Assembly: GCF_030818695.1 (NCBI RefSeq)
Contig: NZ_JAUTAR010000001.1
Coordinates: forward strand, 2,350,501 to 2,414,500
Reading direction: 5' to 3'
DNA from: Chryseobacterium sp. SORGH_AS_0447
GTDB lineage: Bacteria; Bacteroidota; Bacteroidia; Flavobacteriales; Weeksellaceae
DNA length: 64,000 bases
How positions within the stretch are numbered: the first letter of the stretch is position 1; every line of letters starts with the position of its first letter. Shown piece after piece: positions 44,714 to 53,577 of this stretch. The translations under genes were made by a program, and so were the position numbers. The notes below the pieces were generated by a model. The model did not search any database and was not told where the DNA came from. It saw only the letters and a list, made by a program, of their open reading frames with translations.

Positions 44714-46570
44714 CTATTTCTTTCCGGTCAGCCACTGATCCTGCAGTTTCTTTTCGGCAGGAGTAGGGTTGGCTTTAAACTGAAGGGTTTCAACTGTCAT
44801 CTTGTCGAGAACTGCTTTTCCTTTCAGGTCGATCTTTTCGTTTTTATCGCCGTTCTTTCTTAAAACGGTTACCGTCACATTCTGTCCTTCCTTGATCGTT
44901 CTTGAATATTCGATGAACGACTGGATGTTCTGGATGTTAATGGTTTTTCCGTCAAGAGCAACGATCTTATCCGTGATTTTCAGGCTGATGCTTTTTGCAA
45001 AAGGGGATAAGGCAGAGCTTTCATCAAATACGAATGCATTATCTTTCTCGTCATAGCCCGTCTGTTGCGGATCTTTGATAAACCAGAAAATCGGCGGTGT
45101 TTCCTGCTTTTTCGCTTCTACGCCTACCATATTCAGATATTGGGCGTACGGAGTTGGCTGATCTCCGGCAATATATTTATTGTAGAAATCTTTGATCTGA
45201 GGATAACCTGTAACCGCTACAAGCTCATCAATTAACTTATCATCCTTAAACGGCTTGTTTTCACCGAATCGCTGGGACAGTTTGCGGATCATATCGCGGT
45301 AACCCATTTCGCCGTTAGACAGTTTTCTCAGCTCAATATCCAGGCACATTGCCAGAAGCGTACCTTTTTCGTATACGTTTCTGTATTGGTCTTTGTACTC
45401 ATCTTTCAGGACATTTTTACTCATTACCGTGAAAGGCATCGTGTCATTGTAATTCTTGGAATTGGCGATCTTTTCGCTCATTCTTTGAAGGAACTCGTCT
45501 TTGGTAATCAGCCCTTCTTGGATCTGGAATAAATTAGCGAAATATTCCGTTCCCCCTTCATACATCCACAGATGCTGCGACATTTTAGGATCGGCATAAT
45601 CGAAATAGTGGATTTCTTCGGAATGCGTTTTCAAAGGGTTTACCGTATGGAAAAACTCGTGGGAAACCACATCGGTAAGGGTTTTGTCGATCGCTTCTTT
45701 CGGCATCATTTCCGGCAGCACCACACTGGTGGATTCATGGTGTTCCAGCGCACCGAAACCTTTGATATGCGGTTCTTCATTTCCTGCAAGATACAGCATG
45801 ATCGCATATTTTTTATTGGTGTTCATATCCCCCAGGAATTTCTTCTGGGCAACAACCATCTTTTCAAGATTCTCTTTAAAATCGGCTGCCTTGTATTTAC
45901 CGGTCGGCGAATAGACTCCGAGTACCAGATCCATTCCTCCTGCGTTGAAAGTAATGTAATCCGGTTTGGTATACATCAGTGGGGAATCGGTTACTTTCGC
46001 ATAATTTGCCAGTGTATAGGTATCTGTAGATTCGGATTTATCCTGGTCTACCAATGCTGTTGTTCCATAGAAATCTGTTGGTTTTTTAACCACCAGCTGG
46101 TAGGGAACGTCCTGCATATTGTCGATGTAGCCTATAAATCCGTGCGTATTGATGAGATATACTTTTCCGGCTTCAATATCCGTTCCGGATGGAGAGAATA
46201 CGGCTTTGTGCTTCGATTCATCCATTTCATCATCAAAGCTGTCGTTCACCAGGTAGGTAACTTTGCTTAAATTCTGCGCATTTTTCAGGGAATATGTATT
46301 GTCATTCACTTTCGTAAAAGGAATTTCTTTTCCTTTATTATCCAAAAACTTAATGCCTTCCACAAATCTCCCGTAATCATCCACAGAATACGTTCCGGGA
46401 ACCGTTTTCGGGAAATGGAACTTTACATCGCCGGACTTCATTTTAGGAAATTCCATCGTAACGGGAACTTTATCGTCTTTTACCCCGACAAGATCGATGG
46501 TAGTTTTTACAGATTGTGCATTAACCAGGAAAGCGGTTAAAATACCCAAGCTTAAAGCTGTTTTTTTCAT
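44714..46570 (-). CDS. M61-family metallopeptidase with PDZ domain
   Basis: A 618-residue exported peptidase of the M61 glycyl-aminopeptidase family. Signal peptide KKTALSLGILTAFLVNAQ; N-terminal beta domain (KFHFPKTVPGTYSVDDYGRF); thermolysin-like zinc site VSHEFFHTVNPL with the third ligand in WMYEGGTEYFANL; and a C-terminal PDZ domain (about 500-590, LKITDKIVALDGKTIN). Likely periplasmic, cutting peptides with N-terminal Gly or Ala. The ATG at 46570 is chosen over the frame opening at 46579. The next gene leftward in the same orientation is separated by a terminator; the M1 peptidase gene lies 203 bases upstream. Confidence 0.9.
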   Translation of the reverse strand: MKKTALSLGILTAFLVNAQSVKTTIDLVGVKDDKVPVTMEFPKMKSGDVKFHFPKTVPGTYSVDDYGRFVEGIKFLDNKGKEIPFTKVNDNTYSLKNAQNLSKVTYLVNDSFDDEMDESKHKAVFSPSGTDIEAGKVYLINTHGFIGYIDNMQDVPYQLVVKKPTDFYGTTALVDQDKSESTDTYTLANYAKVTDSPLMYTKPDYITFNAGGMDLVLGVYSPTGKYKAADFKENLEKMVVAQKKFLGDMNTNKKYAIMLYLAGNEEPHIKGFGALEHHESTSVVLPEMMPKEAIDKTLTDVVSHEFFHTVNPLKTHSEEIHYFDYADPKMSQHLWMYEGGTEYFANLFQIQEGLITKDEFLQRMSEKIANSKNYNDTMPFTVMSKNVLKDEYKDQYRNVYEKGTLLAMCLDIELRKLSNGEMGYRDMIRKLSQRFGENKPFKDDKLIDELVAVTGYPQIKDFYNKYIAGDQPTPYAQYLNMVGVEAKKQETPPIFWFIKDPQQTGYDEKDNAFVFDESSALSPFAKSISLKITDKIVALDGKTINIQNIQSFIEYSRTIKEGQNVTVTVLRKNGDKNEKIDLKGKAVLDKMTVETLQFKANPTPAEKKLQDQWLTGKK

Positions 46571-46773
46571 TGAGTTCAATTTATAGTTAAATAGTTGCTG
46601 ATTGACTGATTTTGTTACGGGGATTTATATTAAACTTTGTTAAATTAAATTTAGGGTTAAATAAATAATTGATTATCAGTGTTTAATATTTTAAAAGATA
46701 TTGATTGTATTCTTTTCAGGCTTTAAAAAAAATAAAAGGCAACACTATTGTTCACAATCTTGCCTGTATACTT
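46571..46773. other. Intergenic region between two peptidase genes
   Basis: Contains TGATTATCAGTGTTT at 46670-46684, the same 15 bases found upstream of blaI at 35053-35067, and a hairpin-prone AAAAGGCAACACTATTGTTC segment before the M1 gene's end. Confidence 0.45.
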
Positions 46774-48402
46774 TTACTGAACTTTTTTATAGTTGATATA
46801 ATAATTCTTGTTGAATTCCACCGGAGTTTCTTTTTTAAGCTTCACGGTCTGCCATTGTTCGGTAGGATTAATGGTTACACCTTCGACAATAACAGGAAGT
46901 TTGAAATTCTTAACCGTATTCGTATACCGGAATTTCAGCTCTGCTCCTTTCTGCGAGTATTCCAAAACCGGAACTTTGGTAGTCCTGAGATATTGGCTGA
47001 ATACACCGGAAAAATCAATTCCCGATTTTTTCGAAATGTAATTTTCGATCTGTTGCGTAGTTACGGTCTGATGGTAAAAATCTTTATTGATGCCTCTGAG
47101 GATCTGCCTGAACTTGTCATCGTTATTGATCACCTGACGGATCGTATGGATCATGCTGGCACCCTTCGGATACATATCGCCGCTGCCTTCGTTTCTTATC
47201 CCGTATTTTCCGATAATAGGCGTATCGTTCTGAATAATATTCCGGATTCCCTGAGCATATATTTCCGCCGATTTTTTATCCATATACCTTTCGGTGAACA
47301 GCACTTCGGAATAATTGGTAAAACTCTCGTGAATCCACATATCCGCCTGGTCTTTTGCCGTAACATTATTGGCAAACCATTCATGGCCGCTTTCATGGAT
47401 GATAATGAAATCCCAGTTCTTCCCAATACCGGTTCCGGAAAGATCTCTTCCCCGATAGCCGTTTTCGTAGCCGTTTCCGTAAGCTACGCTGCTCTGGTGT
47501 TCCATTCCCAGATAAGGCGATTCTACAAGCTTGTAGGAATCTTCATAAAAAGGATATGGGCCAAACCAGTATTCAAAGGCTGAAAGCATCGGCTTTACCT
47601 GCTGAAACTGTTTTTTGGCTTTATCGAGGTTATAATCGATTACCCAGTAATCTAAATCAAGATTTCCTTTTTCACCTTTGAAGGTATCTTTAAAATTTAC
47701 ATATTTACCGATGTTAGGAATAATAGAGTAAGCATTGATCGGATTTTTAACTTCCCAGGTATAGGCCATTTTATCGCCTTCCGGTTTTTTACTGATCAGC
47801 CTTCCGTTTCCGACGCCTACAAGATCTTTTGGTGTTACGATTTTCATCACGATTCCGTTGTCGGGCTCATCGCTCCAGATGTCTTTGGTAGGAAGCCAGA
47901 TCGAAGCGCCGATACCTTCGTCGGCCACGCTTATCCAGGGGTTTCCTTTTTCATCTTTGGTAAACACCCAGCCTCCGTCCCAGGGTGCATTTTTAGCAAT
48001 CGTAGGATTTCCGGAATACGTTACTGTAATGGTATATTTTTCGCCTTTCTTAAAGCTTTTATTGGTTTTGATCCAGATAAAATCCCCATCCTGCTTGTAT
48101 TCTGCCACGGGAAAACCTGCTTCCACTTTATCGGCTTTCATAGGCTGCTGAAGATCGACCTGAAACATAGGATTGGTAATATCTTTCGTAATCTCGAAAC
48201 TGATAATGTTGCTTCCTTTAATACTTTTCATCGCAAAATCAGGCTCTACGGAAAGATCATATTTTTTTACATCCCAGAAATTACGGAACTGGTTGTCGGA
48301 ACCTTTTAAAGTATCCTGTTTGGTAAAAACTTTATCCTTTTCAAAGAATTGCCCGAAAGCCAGTCCTGAAGCAAATAAAAGCGTATATGAAAGTTTTTTC
48401 AT
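46774..48402 (-). CDS. M1-family metallopeptidase (catalytic module only)
   Basis: A 542-residue exported aminopeptidase. Signal MKKLSYTLLFASGLAFGQ; saddle-shaped N-terminal beta domain; the zinc motif HESGHEWFANN with the third ligand in WIHESFTNYSE; and a helical domain ending near residue 470. The usual GAMEN exopeptidase motif appears as GMEHQ (ESPYLGMEHQSSVAYG). The long C-terminal HEAT-like domain of larger M1 enzymes is missing, as in other Bacteroidota members of about 540-620 residues. Role: periplasmic peptide turnover. It lies just upstream of the M61 gene, in the same orientation. Confidence 0.9.
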   Translation of the reverse strand: MKKLSYTLLFASGLAFGQFFEKDKVFTKQDTLKGSDNQFRNFWDVKKYDLSVEPDFAMKSIKGSNIISFEITKDITNPMFQVDLQQPMKADKVEAGFPVAEYKQDGDFIWIKTNKSFKKGEKYTITVTYSGNPTIAKNAPWDGGWVFTKDEKGNPWISVADEGIGASIWLPTKDIWSDEPDNGIVMKIVTPKDLVGVGNGRLISKKPEGDKMAYTWEVKNPINAYSIIPNIGKYVNFKDTFKGEKGNLDLDYWVIDYNLDKAKKQFQQVKPMLSAFEYWFGPYPFYEDSYKLVESPYLGMEHQSSVAYGNGYENGYRGRDLSGTGIGKNWDFIIIHESGHEWFANNVTAKDQADMWIHESFTNYSEVLFTERYMDKKSAEIYAQGIRNIIQNDTPIIGKYGIRNEGSGDMYPKGASMIHTIRQVINNDDKFRQILRGINKDFYHQTVTTQQIENYISKKSGIDFSGVFSQYLRTTKVPVLEYSQKGAELKFRYTNTVKNFKLPVIVEGVTINPTEQWQTVKLKKETPVEFNKNYYINYKKVQ

Positions 48403-48603
48403 CTGAAATAAAAATTAATAGACTAAAATAAAGAATTAATCGATGCCAATATCAATTAACATCATAAATCTATGGTAATAAGACGGGAAATCTAAGGTTT
48501 TGTTACAGTACGGAACGTAAAAGCGGAATGGTCAATTCGCTTCGCTTGTTAAGTCCCAAATGATTGGCATCTAGAAACGAACTTTTTTTTGATGAATAAA
48601 AAA
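48403..48603. repeat. Short dispersed repeat before tatC terminator
   Basis: GCGGAATGGTCAATTCGCTTC (about 48522-48541, one base longer than shown elsewhere) belongs to the GAATGGTCAATNCGCTTCGC family seen at about 40117. Confidence 0.55.
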
Positions 48604-48634
48604 ATCCCGCAGAAAATCTGCGGGAATCTTTTTT
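48604..48634. terminator. Terminator of tatC (bidirectional)
   Basis: ATTCCCGCAGA and TCTGCGGGAAT-type arms around AAA, with T runs on both strands. Confidence 0.9.
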
Positions 48635-48646
48635 ATGTAGTAGAAA

Positions 48647-49474
48647 TTACTTCTGAACAACCGGTAAATTGGCCGCTGCTTTCTGTACTTTTTTATAGGT
48701 ATATGCACACATGATGATACTGAATTCATACAACAACAGTAAAGGCAATGCTGCCATCAGCATACTCAGAACATCCGCCGGGGTAATGATCGCTGCAACT
48801 ACCATAATCAGGACAATGGCATGACGGCGGTAGGTTCTCATAAATACCGGTGTAAGGATCCCGATCGTGGTAAGGAAATAAATCAGTACCGGGAAAAGGA
48901 AAATAACGCCCATTCCCAAAACTACCTGTAAGAACAGGGTGGTATAATCACTCAAGTCATACAGCGGGATAATTATATCGGAAATTTTAAAAATAACCCC
49001 GAAATTAACTGCAAAAGGAAGGATCAGATAATATCCGCACAACACGCCGGTCATAAATAAGATCCACACCGAATTAATCACAAAAAGCGAATTCTTTCTT
49101 TCGTTAGGATGCAGGGCCGGACTGATGAAACGCCACAATTCCCAAACGATATACGGAAAGGCAAGCACAATTCCGCCGAAAATGGAAACGGCCATCATCA
49201 CGTTGAACTGCTGGTAAAGCTTACTCGCCCGTACCGGGAAATCTTTCGGAAGATGGATGCTGTCTTCGCCCAGGATCATTTTTGAAAAATGGTTGACGAT
49301 TTCAAAAGTCGCAAAATCATTCCGGGTAGGACCGAAGAAAACGTGATCCATAATCCAGTTGATATTGAAACCGATAATGATCGCAGCAACTACTATTGCA
49401 AGAATCGAACGGATGAGATGTCCTCTCAGTTCGCCAATATGTCCCCAAAAAGACATGTCTTTAGCATCACTCAC
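48647..49474 (-). CDS. tatC: Twin-arginine translocase subunit TatC
   Basis: A 275-residue polytopic subunit with six membrane segments that binds twin-arginine signal peptides. FWGHIGELRGHLIRSI carries the conserved cytoplasmic N-terminus with Glu, FVFFGPTRNDF-type loop, and later FPYIVWELWRFISPALHPNERK, the conserved Pro-rich segment, are clear. The reading frame opens 204 bases upstream at 49678, but that extension lies in intergenic repeat sequence. I prefer the GTG at 49474, giving SDAKDMSFWGH; ATG 49456 is the alternative. kdsD lies upstream in the same orientation. TatA/TatB genes are not in the window. Confidence 0.9.
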   Translation of the reverse strand: MSDAKDMSFWGHIGELRGHLIRSILAIVVAAIIIGFNINWIMDHVFFGPTRNDFATFEIVNHFSKMILGEDSIHLPKDFPVRASKLYQQFNVMMAVSIFGGIVLAFPYIVWELWRFISPALHPNERKNSLFVINSVWILFMTGVLCGYYLILPFAVNFGVIFKISDIIIPLYDLSDYTTLFLQVVLGMGVIFLFPVLIYFLTTIGILTPVFMRTYRRHAIVLIMVVAAIITPADVLSMLMAALPLLLLYEFSIIMCAYTYKKVQKAAANLPVVQK

Positions 49475-49688
49475 AGAATAATATTTTTTTAAGATTTCAA
49501 ATTTATGAAAAAAGTTTTTACTAAAGTGGGATGTAAAAGCAGGAAGAGGAAAGTTTATTTGCCAAACCTGAAAAAATATAAATAATGCACCAAGACCATT
49601 TAATAGGTAAAGACTGTTAGCCGTAATAGGAACATAGGAAACTTCCAGCTTCGCCTCCTTCTTCCAGCCTGTCAACATTAAGCTTTTT
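49475..49688. repeat. Repeat-bearing stretch between kdsD and tatC
   Basis: Contains AATAGGTAAAGACTGTTAGC (about 49600-49620) and CTTCCAGCTTCGCCTCCTTC with TTCCAGCC (about 49640-49670). The same two blocks, in the same order, flank the IS256 insertion at 57296 and 58704, so this is a second copy of that repeat without an insertion. Confidence 0.7.
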
Positions 49689-50648
49689 TTAATTGATTCC
49701 TTCGTCCAACAGCTTATGCAGATCGATAATTCCGAAATATTTTCCCTTTTCCGTAACTACAAGCTGTCCGATATTGTTGTCCTTTAAAATCTGCATGGCT
49801 TCTTTTGCCAACGCTGTTTTTTCAATGGTTTTCGGGTTGGCAGACATGATATCTTTTGCCAGAACTTTAGAGATGTCATCTCCTTTTAACAGCATTCTCC
49901 TTAAATCCCCATCGGTAATTACCCCGATGATTTCATCTTTCTCTGTCACTACAGTAATCCCGTGCCTGGAACTGCTGATCGAGATAATAACGTCTTTCAC
50001 GGTGTCATTTTCCGTCACCTGAGGTTTTTGGGATGAAACAAAATCGTCAACTTTTGAAATTAAATTTTTCCCAAGGCTTCCTCCCGGATGAAATTTTGCA
50101 AAATCATTGGCCTTAAAATCATTCATTTCCATCAGAGCAATAGCCAGTGCATCACCCAGTGCCATCTGAAGTGTCGTTGAACTGGTCGGAGCCAACTTGT
50201 TCGGACAGGCTTCCGTATCGACATGGGTATCTAAAATAAGATCAGAAAATTCGGCAAGCCTGCTGGATCTGTTGCCCGTCATACCGATAAGCGCAGCAGA
50301 ATAATCTTTCAGATAAGGCACCAGATTTACAATTTCGGGGGAGTTCCCGGAATTGGAAATACAAAGCACCACATCCTGCTTCTGGATAACACCAAGATCC
50401 CCATGGATTGCCTCTGAAGCATGCAGAAACTGCGAAGGGGTTCCGGTAGAATTCAACGTCGCAACGATTTTGTTTCCTACGTGTGCCGATTTTCCGATTC
50501 CCACCACGATTACTTTACCTTTTGCCGAATGAATGATTTCAACGGCTTTTACAAACTCGTCATCCAGACGGGCGGTAAGTTTCTCAAGTTCGGCAATTTC
50601 TATTTCCAGGGTGGTTTTTGCTATTGAAATAATATCGGCGTTTTCCAT
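49689..50648 (-). CDS. kdsD: D-arabinose 5-phosphate isomerase (KdsD/KpsF)
   Basis: A 319-residue SIS-CBS enzyme making arabinose 5-phosphate from ribulose 5-phosphate, the first step of Kdo synthesis for LPS. The SIS domain (about 1-190) has GIGKSAHVGNKIVATLNSTG, EAIHGDLGVI and SNSGNSPEIVNL; two CBS domains follow (HGITVVTEKDEIIGVITDGD and LAKEAMQILKDNNIGQLVV). All residues typical of KdsD are present, and length is normal. It is divergent from recQ with a 158-base gap. Confidence 0.94.
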   Translation of the reverse strand: MENADIISIAKTTLEIEIAELEKLTARLDDEFVKAVEIIHSAKGKVIVVGIGKSAHVGNKIVATLNSTGTPSQFLHASEAIHGDLGVIQKQDVVLCISNSGNSPEIVNLVPYLKDYSAALIGMTGNRSSRLAEFSDLILDTHVDTEACPNKLAPTSSTTLQMALGDALAIALMEMNDFKANDFAKFHPGGSLGKNLISKVDDFVSSQKPQVTENDTVKDVIISISSSRHGITVVTEKDEIIGVITDGDLRRMLLKGDDISKVLAKDIMSANPKTIEKTALAKEAMQILKDNNIGQLVVTEKGKYFGIIDLHKLLDEGIN

Positions 50649-50766
50649 TATACTGTTATCAGGTATATAAAAATTCTCTTAAAAAACGTTATAATTTTAA
50701 AAGGATATTTAATATGAATTTTAATTTTTATAAATTCGTTCGCTTTTATTTTAAGCGAAAAATTCA

Positions 50767-50774
50767 TAACTTTG
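50767..50774 (+). promoter_or_regulatory. Minus-7 element of recQ
   Basis: TAACTTTG, 32 bases before the ATG. Confidence 0.55.
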
Positions 50775-50806
50775 GATTAGATGCAAATTTAGCAATAGAA
50801 AATTAG

Positions 50807-53011
50807 ATGAGCGCAAAAAAAGCCAATTTATCAGGCGAATTGAAAAAATACTTTGGGTTTTCCACTTTCAAGGGCCAGCAGGAACAGATCATAGAAAACC
50901 TTATGAACGGTAAGGATATCTTTGTTCTGATGCCCACGGGCGGTGGTAAATCCTTATGCTACCAGCTTCCGGCACTTATTTCGGAAGGCACGGCCATCGT
51001 GGTTTCACCGCTGATCGCATTGATGAAAAACCAGGTAGACGCCGTGAACGGTCTTTCTTCCGAAGACGGTGTTGCCCATGTTTTGAATTCATCATTAAAC
51101 AAAACACAGACCAAACAGGTTTTCGACGATATAAAAAGTGGTAAAACCAAACTTTTGTACGTGGCTCCGGAATCATTAATTAAAGAAGAATACCTGGAGT
51201 TCCTGAAAGATGTAAAAATATCGTTCTGTGCCATTGATGAAGCGCACTGTATTTCAGAATGGGGACATGATTTCAGGCCCGAATACAGGAATCTTAAATC
51301 CATTATCGATAAAATAGCGGATGTTCCCGTGATTGCGTTAACCGCAACCGCAACCCCAAAAGTACAGGATGATATCCAGAAAACATTGGGAATGAACAAT
51401 GCTTTGGTTTTTAAGGAAAGCTTCAACCGGCCAAACCTGTATTACGAGGTACAGCCGAAAATCAATATAGATAAGGAGATTGTAAAATTTATCAGTCAGA
51501 ATAAAGGAAAATCAGGAATTGTTTACTGCCTGAGCCGAAGGAAAGTAGAGGAGTTTGCCCAGCTTTTACAGGTAAACGGAATCAATGCCCTGCCGTATCA
51601 TGCCGGACTGGACCAGAAAATAAGAGTTGCCAATCAGGATAAATTTTTGATGGAAGAAGTAGACGTTATTGTAGCGACGATTGCCTTTGGAATGGGGATC
51701 GACAAACCGGATGTACGTTTTGTAATTCATTACGATTTTCCGAAATCCCTGGAAAGCTATTACCAGGAAACCGGGCGTGCAGGACGGGACGGAGGAGAAG
51801 GACACTGTGTGGCCTATTACGACCCGAAAGACATTGAAAAACTGGAAAAATTCCTTGCGCAGAAACCTGTTTCCGAAAGAGAAATCGGGTTACAGCTGCT
51901 GAACGAAGTGGTAGGCTATGCCGAAACTTCCATGAGCCGTAGACAATATATCCTGTATTATTTTGGTGAAAATTTTGATCCCGTAAACGGAGACGGTGCC
52001 AAAATGTGCGATAACTCATCCCATCCTCCAAAGCTGAAAGATGCAACGGACGATTTGAAGAAAGTGCTGGAACTTATCCGGGATACCGGAGAAAAATTCA
52101 AGTCTAAAGATCTCATTACCGTCATCGCTGGAAAGGAAACAGCCGTTACCAAGTCTTACAAGCTGGAACAAAGCCCTTATTTCGGTTTTGGAAAAGAGGA
52201 AAAAGACAACCATTGGAAAACGATCCTGAGACAGGCAACGGTTCAGAATTTCTTGCTGAAAGACATTGAAACCTACGGCGTACTGAAAATTTCCGAAAAA
52301 GGAAGACTGGTGCTGGACGGAAAACTGGAACATTCTTTCTTGATTGCCGAGGACCGGGAATTTGATCTGACGCAGGCAAAAGCAGAAAGCGATCAGGTGC
52401 AGATGCAATCCGGTGGAGGTTTAGACCAGAACTTATTTAATCAGCTGAAAGAATTAAGAAAAAAAGTAGCTAAAAAACATGGGATTCCGCCTTATACTGT
52501 GTTCATGGATCCGAGTCTGGAAGATATGACGGTCCAATATCCGATCAAAGTGGAGGAAATCGCCAAAATATACGGTGTCGGTGAAGGAAAGGCAAAAAAA
52601 TACGGTAAAGAATTCGCCGATTTTATCAGCAAATACGTCGAAGACAACAACATCGAACGTACCCAGGATATGGTGCTGAAACAGGTTGCCAACAAATCCA
52701 GCCATAAGGTTTTCATCATTCAGAGTACCGATAAGAAAATCGATCTGGAAGATATTGCCCGGGCTAAAAACCTTTCCATGGATGAATTGCTGAAAGAAAT
52801 GGAGCGTATCGTCTACCAGGGAACTAAACTGAATATCGATTACTACATCGAGGATAATTTTGACGAAGATATCGTAGATGGTTTTATGGAATTCATGAAC
52901 GAATCGGAAAGCGACAGCATGAAGGTTCTTCTGGATGAATTCGGAGACGAACTTTCCGATGAAGAAGTAAGAATGCTGAGAATAAAATTCATCAGTGATG
53001 TTGCCAACTAA
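50807..53011 (+). CDS. recQ: ATP-dependent DNA helicase RecQ
   Basis: A 734-residue RecQ. The helicase core has motif 0 FSTFKGQQEQII, Walker A LMPTGGGKSLCYQLP, DEAH box IDEAHCISEWGHDF, motif III LTATATPKV, and motif VI QETGRAGRDGG. The RQC region begins near residue 370 with Cys residues that are only partly conserved (MCDNS), and a C-terminal HRDC-like domain follows (about 530-610: YTVFMDPSLEDMTVQYP, IAKIYGVGEGKAKKYGKEF). About 100 extra C-terminal residues, mainly acidic, are unassigned. It unwinds DNA at recombination intermediates and stalled forks. It probably shares a transcript with the next gene, one base downstream. Confidence 0.95.
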   Translation: MSAKKANLSGELKKYFGFSTFKGQQEQIIENLMNGKDIFVLMPTGGGKSLCYQLPALISEGTAIVVSPLIALMKNQVDAVNGLSSEDGVAHVLNSSLNKTQTKQVFDDIKSGKTKLLYVAPESLIKEEYLEFLKDVKISFCAIDEAHCISEWGHDFRPEYRNLKSIIDKIADVPVIALTATATPKVQDDIQKTLGMNNALVFKESFNRPNLYYEVQPKINIDKEIVKFISQNKGKSGIVYCLSRRKVEEFAQLLQVNGINALPYHAGLDQKIRVANQDKFLMEEVDVIVATIAFGMGIDKPDVRFVIHYDFPKSLESYYQETGRAGRDGGEGHCVAYYDPKDIEKLEKFLAQKPVSEREIGLQLLNEVVGYAETSMSRRQYILYYFGENFDPVNGDGAKMCDNSSHPPKLKDATDDLKKVLELIRDTGEKFKSKDLITVIAGKETAVTKSYKLEQSPYFGFGKEEKDNHWKTILRQATVQNFLLKDIETYGVLKISEKGRLVLDGKLEHSFLIAEDREFDLTQAKAESDQVQMQSGGGLDQNLFNQLKELRKKVAKKHGIPPYTVFMDPSLEDMTVQYPIKVEEIAKIYGVGEGKAKKYGKEFADFISKYVEDNNIERTQDMVLKQVANKSSHKVFIIQSTDKKIDLEDIARAKNLSMDELLKEMERIVYQGTKLNIDYYIEDNFDEDIVDGFMEFMNESESDSMKVLLDEFGDELSDEEVRMLRIKFISDVAN

Positions 53012-53012
53012 A

Positions 53013-53567
53013 ATGATTCTTAACAACAACGAAATAATTTTAAAAGAAATTCTTCCCCGGAAGAGTTTCTTTTTTAATACTACGGAGAAGATCAGAATTG
53101 TTTTTTCCTTCTTTTATCTGGCCGGATCGGTTTTTCTTTTGATGAATAGTGACAATTTAGATTTCTTCCTGTTTCAGTTAATGGCGATATTAATATTTTT
53201 TACCGCTCTATATATCACTGTTTTCAGATGGCTTTTTAAATATTTGAAATTAATAAATAATTGTTATTTGATTACCAACCAAAGAATTGTTGTTTCTGAT
53301 AAAGCCAAAATAAAGATACTTAAATATAAAGAACTAAATAAAATTCATTGCATCAACGCGGAAATGAACGGTAGTTTTTTTGGCAATATCATTTTTGGAG
53401 AACCTGAGGGTATTTTTGGAAGAAGTGATGAGCCGTTTTCTTTTTTTAACAGATCGGGAATGAGTTTCAAAGAAGACGAGTATGCTTTTATCAGTGTAGA
53501 AAATATTAATGAAGTTATTCCTGTTTTTGAGGGGCTTGGTTTAAAGGTTACCAAAACTTTTTACTAA
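53013..53567 (+). CDS. PH-like membrane protein downstream of recQ
   Basis: A 184-residue protein with two membrane helices (about residues 25-45 and 50-75) followed by a bacterial PH-like domain. The typical bPH motif NNCYLITNQRIVVSD is present, and the remaining part alternates short strands (INKIHCINAEMN, EDEYAFISVENINEVI). Similar architecture is seen in YdbS/YdbT-type proteins of unknown function. ATG 53013 follows the recQ stop by one base, so translation is probably coupled; the glycosyltransferase gene begins 10 bases after its end. The three genes may form an operon. Confidence 0.75.
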   Translation: MILNNNEIILKEILPRKSFFFNTTEKIRIVFSFFYLAGSVFLLMNSDNLDFFLFQLMAILIFFTALYITVFRWLFKYLKLINNCYLITNQRIVVSDKAKIKILKYKELNKIHCINAEMNGSFFGNIIFGEPEGIFGRSDEPFSFFNRSGMSFKEDEYAFISVENINEVIPVFEGLGLKVTKTFY

Positions 53568-53577
53568 TTTTACAGGG

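Noticed and set aside
49475..49678. N-terminal extension of tatC
   Set aside because: Encoded by intergenic repeat DNA; the conserved start of TatC lies at GTG 49474 or ATG 49456.
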